The notes beneath the pieces were generated by a model that saw only the letters and a list, made by a program, of their open reading frames with translations, was not told where the DNA came from and did no database searches. The position numbers were made by a program, and so were the translations under genes. From an uncultured Lentisphaerota bacterium (GTDB lineage Bacteria > Verrucomicrobiota > Lentisphaeria > Victivallales > GWF2-50-93): a stretch of DNA of 47,044 bases. The stretch lies in the NCBI GenBank assembly GCA_903872565.1, contig CAIQLG010000130.1:1-47044 (forward strand), in the 5' to 3' direction. This document shows positions 42,876 to 47,044 of the stretch, piece after piece (positions within the stretch are counted from its first letter, which is position 1; each line of letters opens with the position of its first letter).

Positions 42876-43880
42876 ATGATAAATAGAATGGAAAGACTGT
42901 TTTTGGGGCAAAAGCCGATCGGGATAATCTACGCCACGATAATCATTCTCATGTTTTCTTCCACATCATGGGCTGGTTCTCCATATATCCGATCCGCTCA
43001 GGCATACGGAAGACAGTATCTCTACATACAGGACATTGCCTCCTACTACGGACTGACATTGGTGTCCAACAGCGAAAACTGCGAAATGCGCAATAAATGG
43101 AATAAAATAGGATTTACGTTCGATAAAAGGGAGGGGATGATAAACGGCTACAAGATCAATTATTTGTTCCCTCCTGTTAGAGAGAACTCCATTCCTCTTG
43201 TCAGCTCTTCCGACTTCCAGTTCATACTGGAACCAATAATGAGAACATACTCCATCCCAAAGCAGACGCTCAGAACCATAGTGATCGACCCCGGCCATGG
43301 GGGAAAAGACCAGGGAGCAGCCGGCAAGAAGTACAAAGAAAAGGACATAACACTACAGATCGCCAAGAAGCTAAAGAATATCCTCGTGTCAAAAGGCTTC
43401 AAGGTATATCTCACAAGGGAATCGGATTCGGATCTCGATCTCGACATGAGGCCGGAGAAATGCAGATCGGTCGGTGCTGACATATTCATTTCAATACACT
43501 GCAATGCGGTCGGGAAAAGGGATATCTCGGGGATTGAAACATTCGCCATGACACCTGAGGGTGCACCCTCCACCTCTGATACCAAGCCTAAAATTGTCAA
43601 GGAAAAAGGCAACGCTTTCAACAAGAACAACTATCTGCTGGCATACAATGTCCACAGCAAACTCATCAATTCCACTGGCACCGTTGACAGGGGGGTCAAA
43701 CATGCAAGATTCGTCGTCCTGAGGAATGCCCCCTGCACTGCTCTCCTCGTTGAAACAGGGTTCATATCGAACAGCTATGAGGAATCAAAGCTCGGAAGTC
43801 CCGACTATCAGGAAAAGGTCGCGAACGCAATCGCCAACGGATTGACAAGATACGGCAGTCTCTTGCTCGGGGGACGTTAA
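42876..43880 (+). CDS. N-acetylmuramoyl-L-alanine amidase (Amidase_3)
   Basis: 334 residues from the ATG at 42876; another ATG at 42888 is possible and no clear Shine-Dalgarno decides. A signal peptide (IGIIYATIIILMFSSTSWAG) is followed by a ~100-residue N-terminal module. The catalytic domain has the zinc ligands: His in VIDPGHGGKDQGAAG, the Glu of KYKEKDITL, His in ISIHCNAV, and the catalytic Glu in LLVETGFISN. It cleaves the amide between MurNAc and L-Ala in peptidoglycan during cell separation. Similar to AmiA/AmiC, but with no SH3 or SPOR domain. Confidence 0.94.
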   Translation: MINRMERLFLGQKPIGIIYATIIILMFSSTSWAGSPYIRSAQAYGRQYLYIQDIASYYGLTLVSNSENCEMRNKWNKIGFTFDKREGMINGYKINYLFPPVRENSIPLVSSSDFQFILEPIMRTYSIPKQTLRTIVIDPGHGGKDQGAAGKKYKEKDITLQIAKKLKNILVSKGFKVYLTRESDSDLDLDMRPEKCRSVGADIFISIHCNAVGKRDISGIETFAMTPEGAPSTSDTKPKIVKEKGNAFNKNNYLLAYNVHSKLINSTGTVDRGVKHARFVVLRNAPCTALLVETGFISNSYEESKLGSPDYQEKVANAIANGLTRYGSLLLGGR

Positions 43881-44023
43881 GGCATATCCATTAAATTAGC
43901 TTCGCTTCACTTCCAGTGAAAAAACATCCCTTTTTCGAATTTCCACCTTGTTTTTCTTCGATTCCATCCTATCCTCCTCAATGATAAAAATCAAAATTTC
44001 TATCAGCAGAAGGAAGAGACAGA

Positions 44024-45469
44024 GTGAGCATGCCACCAGAAGATCCCACCCCTCCCGAAGGTGATGAGCGTTCCCTCGTATTACAGGCAGCGCTTTGCAT
44101 GGTCGCGGCCACTGCATTGTCTCTGGCAACCTGGCAGTCTAGAGGAACCGGCTCACCACTCGCATTCAAATGGCTGATGCTCGCCGTGTTTGCCGGATTC
44201 AGCGCACTCCTTGCCAGCCAGGCGACCCTGTCCGAACAAGTCCGACGGCTGCCGATGCATGGCGTATTGCTGGCTTGTATAGGTGCCCAGTTTGCAGCCC
44301 TGGTATGGTCTCCCCTGGACGCACCCCTCGGAGAAATGGGGAGCCACGGCATCCGCGCCATGATGATGATGGTGGGCGTTGCAGCAGTCATTTCAGGACT
44401 GCTCATCACTGCCAAATCTACGATGAGCCGCTGGGCGTTCCCGTTGTTGCTCGTGCTCCACTTCGCCATCGGCCTGCTGATTCTTCAAAAGTTGCCAGTG
44501 CCAGGAATTGACGTGATAATGTTCCAGAGAGGCGCATGCAAGGCACTGCTTGAAGGGCTGAACCCTTATGCGATCCGCTTTCTCGACCCCTATCCGCCTG
44601 CATCCTCTGCATTGTTCTACGGACCGGGGATCAGCGTTAATGGTATCCTCCAGATTGGCTTTCCCTATATGCCATTGTCGTTCCTGCTAGATCTGCCGGC
44701 TTACCTGCTGGGGGATATCCGATACGCAAGCTTGATCTGCACAACCGCGGCCGGGGCATTGATCGGCTACGCCACCCCCTCGCGGAACGCAAAACCCGCT
44801 GCAGCCATGCTTCTCTTCTCCCCCATCTGGCCGTTGGTATTATTTCTGGGATGGACTGAACCTCATGTGATTCTGATGCTGGCACTCACATGGTTTTGCC
44901 ATCACCGCTACCCCCGGCTGATGCCCGTGGCTTTCGGATTGCTGATGGCATCCAAGCAGTACATGCCACTGGCAGCCCCACTGGGACTGCTACTTCTGCC
45001 CCGGCCATGGTCGATCCGTCAGACGGTTGCATTTGGCAGTAAAGCATTGTTTGCAGCTTCCGCCATAACGCTTCCGTTTGTGTTCTGGAATCTGCCCGAG
45101 TTCATCAACAGCGCTGTGCTCTGTCAGATACGCCAGCCCTATCGCACGGACGCACTCAGCTTCCTGAGCTGGGCCGCCCCGACCAACCCGGCCAAGTGGC
45201 TCTGGCTGCCCTTCGCAGAATTCGCACTGACCATTCTGATCTGCCTGGCCTGCGCCCTGCGCCGACGGATTTCTTTCCCCCTGGCCCTTTCGCTCTGCCT
45301 GCTTGCCTTCTTCTCAACCAACAAACAGGCCTTCGCTAACTATTACTATCTGGTGATCGGGGCACTGCTCTGCGGGGTTTGTGGATTAGCGGCGGGGAAT
45401 GAGGTTGGGGGCGTCGCCGCCCCAGTCCAGCACAACCTCGATCCGCCCGTCGGCCGGGCTGGGCGATGA
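44024..45469 (+). CDS. Polytopic membrane protein, GT-C/GT87-like glycosyltransferase candidate
   Basis: 481 residues from a GTG (AGGA 9 bases upstream; ATG at 44030 is the alternative). About 12 helices. PGIDVIMFQRGACKALLEG, then GLNPYA and DPYPPASSALFYGPG, resembles the first periplasmic loop of GT87/DUF2029 mannosyltransferases (D-V-x-x-(F/Y) plus NPY). The gene is clearly GC-richer than the genes to its left. Its last 84 bases overlap the convergent gene at 45386, and the tail after …LLCGVCGLAAG looks unlike a membrane protein end, so read-through past the ancestral stop is likely. Specific function unknown. Confidence 0.8.
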   Translation: MSMPPEDPTPPEGDERSLVLQAALCMVAATALSLATWQSRGTGSPLAFKWLMLAVFAGFSALLASQATLSEQVRRLPMHGVLLACIGAQFAALVWSPLDAPLGEMGSHGIRAMMMMVGVAAVISGLLITAKSTMSRWAFPLLLVLHFAIGLLILQKLPVPGIDVIMFQRGACKALLEGLNPYAIRFLDPYPPASSALFYGPGISVNGILQIGFPYMPLSFLLDLPAYLLGDIRYASLICTTAAGALIGYATPSRNAKPAAAMLLFSPIWPLVLFLGWTEPHVILMLALTWFCHHRYPRLMPVAFGLLMASKQYMPLAAPLGLLLLPRPWSIRQTVAFGSKALFAASAITLPFVFWNLPEFINSAVLCQIRQPYRTDALSFLSWAAPTNPAKWLWLPFAEFALTILICLACALRRRISFPLALSLCLLAFFSTNKQAFANYYYLVIGALLCGVCGLAAGNEVGGVAAPVQHNLDPPVGRAGR

Positions 45470-46813
45470 GTAGACAATGTATGCTGCCCTGGGCTGGGGC
45501 ATCCGGCCCTGTGGCACCCCCTCAGATCGCAGGAGCTTCTGCAAAACAATAATCCGCTGCGGCAACCGCGCAATATCAGGTACCAGTGGAATGAGGGATG
45601 TCCCGGCAGGCAATTGGTTCAGCGCCATTGCCACTTCGATCTGGTTTTCTAATGTCGGGCCATAGGTGAGCGACCGTGTGCCGCCCGTGCGATGAATTTG
45701 CAGCACGAGTCCCGCTAAAGTGCAGACGGCCATTCCGATCACCGCAATCGCCGCCCATCTTCCCACCCGCCAGCTCCACATCCACGTGATCGCCATGCAA
45801 ATTAGGACGGCATATACGATCCACGATGCGTTGTAATAATGCACATGCCCAATGGCATTCCGTGATCCGTAGTAGAGAAACTGAATCAGCAGCGTCAGCA
45901 GACAGATACCGGCCAGATGGTCCGCAACCGTGGCGGCGACCTGTCGCTTCAAGACCTTCGTTACTCGATAGGCGGCCAGGGCAAACCCAAGCAATACCAG
46001 CCCATGAACCACTCCGCCAGCCATGAGAGTCGCGTGCAAAATCGATGATCCGGCGGCCAACCATTCCTGCCCGACGATCCGTGCGAACGCCACTCCGCCA
46101 AACCAGTCACCTCCCTTGAGTGTGAAAATAAGCGCATCAGCACCCGGCATCTGGAGTGGCGGACCACTCTGCAACCCCCTGAGCAATACTGGCCAGTAGC
46201 CTGAGCCAATGGCGACAATCACCGCAATCCCGCCAATCGCCCACCATCGGGCTTGCAGCAGTTTCGCCCGCTGGGTCAGAATGGCATGCAACGCAATGGC
46301 TACGATGATTGGAACTGCCATCAAATGAGTCAGTAGCAACGCCCCGCATGAAAGCACGCAAACACCCAACCCTGTTCGTGGCTTACGTGTCAAGAACAGG
46401 CTGTAACCCCCAACCGCCCACGCGGCCAGCGGGATACAGAACGAGTTGTCCCATATCTGCCTCGAATAAAGCCAGAAGAAGGGGGAAAAGAGCGCTACTG
46501 CAAACCCGACAGTGCGAACCTGCATACTCCGGGCGATGATCCAGAGGGCACCGGCAGTCAGTGTGAGCATCGCAAGCGACCGGAGGAGAACCAGCAGGAC
46601 GAGATTGAGGCTGATCGCCAGGTAGACTTGGTAAACCCAAGTCACCAGCGGTCCATAGTAGGTCCCTTGTGTCCCCATCAGCCCATGCGTGACAAGCACC
46701 CCGTTGCCATTGGCCATCAGAGCATTCTGGATGAGCCTCGGCTCATCGCAAATCCAGGCAGTGTCGCCGGCAAATAGCAAGGCCAGACCTGCAATGCAGA
46801 CGATCACCAGCAT
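45386..46813 (-). CDS. Polytopic membrane protein, GT39-like glycosyltransferase candidate
   Basis: 475 residues with about 11-12 helices. GDTAWICDEPRLIQNAL soon after the first helix carries the Asp-Glu pair typical of GT39/ArnT-like GT-C enzymes, which use lipid-linked sugars. The C-terminal ~90 residues are a soluble periplasmic domain (NQLPAGTSLIPLVPDIARLP). GC-rich, like the convergent neighbour with which it shares 84 bases at the 3' end. Both may have arrived together. Substrate unknown. Confidence 0.82.
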   Translation of the reverse strand: MLVIVCIAGLALLFAGDTAWICDEPRLIQNALMANGNGVLVTHGLMGTQGTYYGPLVTWVYQVYLAISLNLVLLVLLRSLAMLTLTAGALWIIARSMQVRTVGFAVALFSPFFWLYSRQIWDNSFCIPLAAWAVGGYSLFLTRKPRTGLGVCVLSCGALLLTHLMAVPIIVAIALHAILTQRAKLLQARWWAIGGIAVIVAIGSGYWPVLLRGLQSGPPLQMPGADALIFTLKGGDWFGGVAFARIVGQEWLAAGSSILHATLMAGGVVHGLVLLGFALAAYRVTKVLKRQVAATVADHLAGICLLTLLIQFLYYGSRNAIGHVHYYNASWIVYAVLICMAITWMWSWRVGRWAAIAVIGMAVCTLAGLVLQIHRTGGTRSLTYGPTLENQIEVAMALNQLPAGTSLIPLVPDIARLPQRIIVLQKLLRSEGVPQGRMPQPRAAYIVYSSPSPADGRIEVVLDWGGDAPNLIPRR

Positions 46814-46945
46814 TTGGGGATGTCCTTTTGATTGTCAAAATTTAGATGGCTTCTTTCGTTGAACTGCACCGTCTTTTATCCTAATTCAAATCCCTTCTCT
46901 TAAATTCAGACTTCTTGATTCGTGGAAAAAGAGGTTGTATGGTTT

Positions 46946-47044
46946 TCAGTCACCGGACGATGCCGGTGCGAGCATCTTGTAGACCATTCGCAACTCCGTG
47001 CCAGGGTAGATGAACTCCGCGTCATTCAAGTGGACAAGCATCGC
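46946..47044 (-). CDS. C-terminal fragment of an unknown gene, cut by the window edge
   Basis: The minus strand is open from the right edge to a TGA at 46946 and encodes 32 residues (VHLNDAEFIYPGTELRMVYK and on to a short tail). The (Y/F)PGT(D/E)LR(M/L)VYK pattern is similar to the last strand of some IS-type transposases. The sample is too short to be sure. No gene is seen in 46814-46945. Confidence 0.4.
   Translation of the reverse strand, partial: AMLVHLNDAEFIYPGTELRMVYKMLAPASSGD

Noticed and set aside
43906-43920. TTCACT-TCC-AGTGAA hairpin after the amidase gene
   Set aside because: Six-bp A/T-rich stem followed by A residues, not U, on the + strand; not a convincing terminator.

Overview
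The window looks like part of the chromosome of an anaerobic PVC-group bacterium, most likely Lentisphaerota/Verrucomicrobiota. This is inferred from the mix of families, not from a marker gene. Three signs point that way: a prepilin of the '[22 protein letters not shown]' / H...DG type, a Ser/Thr kinase fused to a sulfatase-modifying-factor domain, and many palindromic intergenic repeats. No rRNA, tRNA or CRISPR array was recognised.

Layout. (1) 1-3.5 kb: a large kinase/FGE-like fusion, cut by the left edge. (2) 3.7-6.7 kb: an AT-rich accessory cluster with a possible uracil-DNA-glycosylase-fold protein, an AAA ATPase overlapped by a DUF4276 (TOPRIM-like) protein, and a small basic protein. 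A complete group II intron (about 6.71-8.60 kb) follows on the other strand. (3) 9.4-13.9 kb: a REC-PP2C response regulator, a secreted GH64-like protein with InlB-type repeats, a candidate small frameshifting ORF and a SemiSWEET-like protein. (4) 14.3-16.3 kb: the housekeeping operon ribH-nusB-ftsY. (5) 16.6-23.2 kb: a membrane protein with a Cys-rich tail, a hexapeptide acetyltransferase overlapping an MFS exporter, a CsgG-like/TPR/PA14-like protein broken by a frameshift, and an orphan OppC-type permease. (6) 23.3-34.5 kb is the metabolic core: NuoE/NuoF-like flavoprotein subunits, a pyrophosphate-type phosphofructokinase, an SGNH esterase, and a complete six-subunit Ech-type group 4 [NiFe] hydrogenase (echABCDEF). 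In that operon the small subunit EchC carries a C-terminal GNAT acetyltransferase domain. (7) 34.5-35.4 kb: a GxxExxY protein between inverted-repeat elements. (8) 35.4-42.5 kb: tsaB, a WaaP-like kinase, a TPR glycosyltransferase, an O-antigen-ligase/pilin-glycosylase-like protein, a prepilin with a consensus promoter, and a nitrilase-family amidase. (9) 42.5-43.9 kb: a potentially structured RNA region and a cell-wall amidase. (10) 44.0-46.8 kb: two convergent, overlapping, GC-richer polytopic glycosyltransferase-like proteins, then a short C-terminal gene fragment at the right edge.

How the genes may work together. NuoEF-like subunits, a PPi-phosphofructokinase and Ech together suggest a fermentative, H2-evolving energy metabolism: NADH and ferredoxin are reoxidised and ion-pumping Ech conserves energy. 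The TPR glycosyltransferase, O-antigen-ligase-like protein and prepilin lie in a row on one strand and could form a surface or pilin glycosylation set. The most unusual points are the EchC-GNAT fusion, the small ORF with an A AAA AAG slippery heptamer, the nested inverted repeats around the GxxExxY gene, and the hairpin/pseudoknot-rich region at 42.49-42.69 kb.
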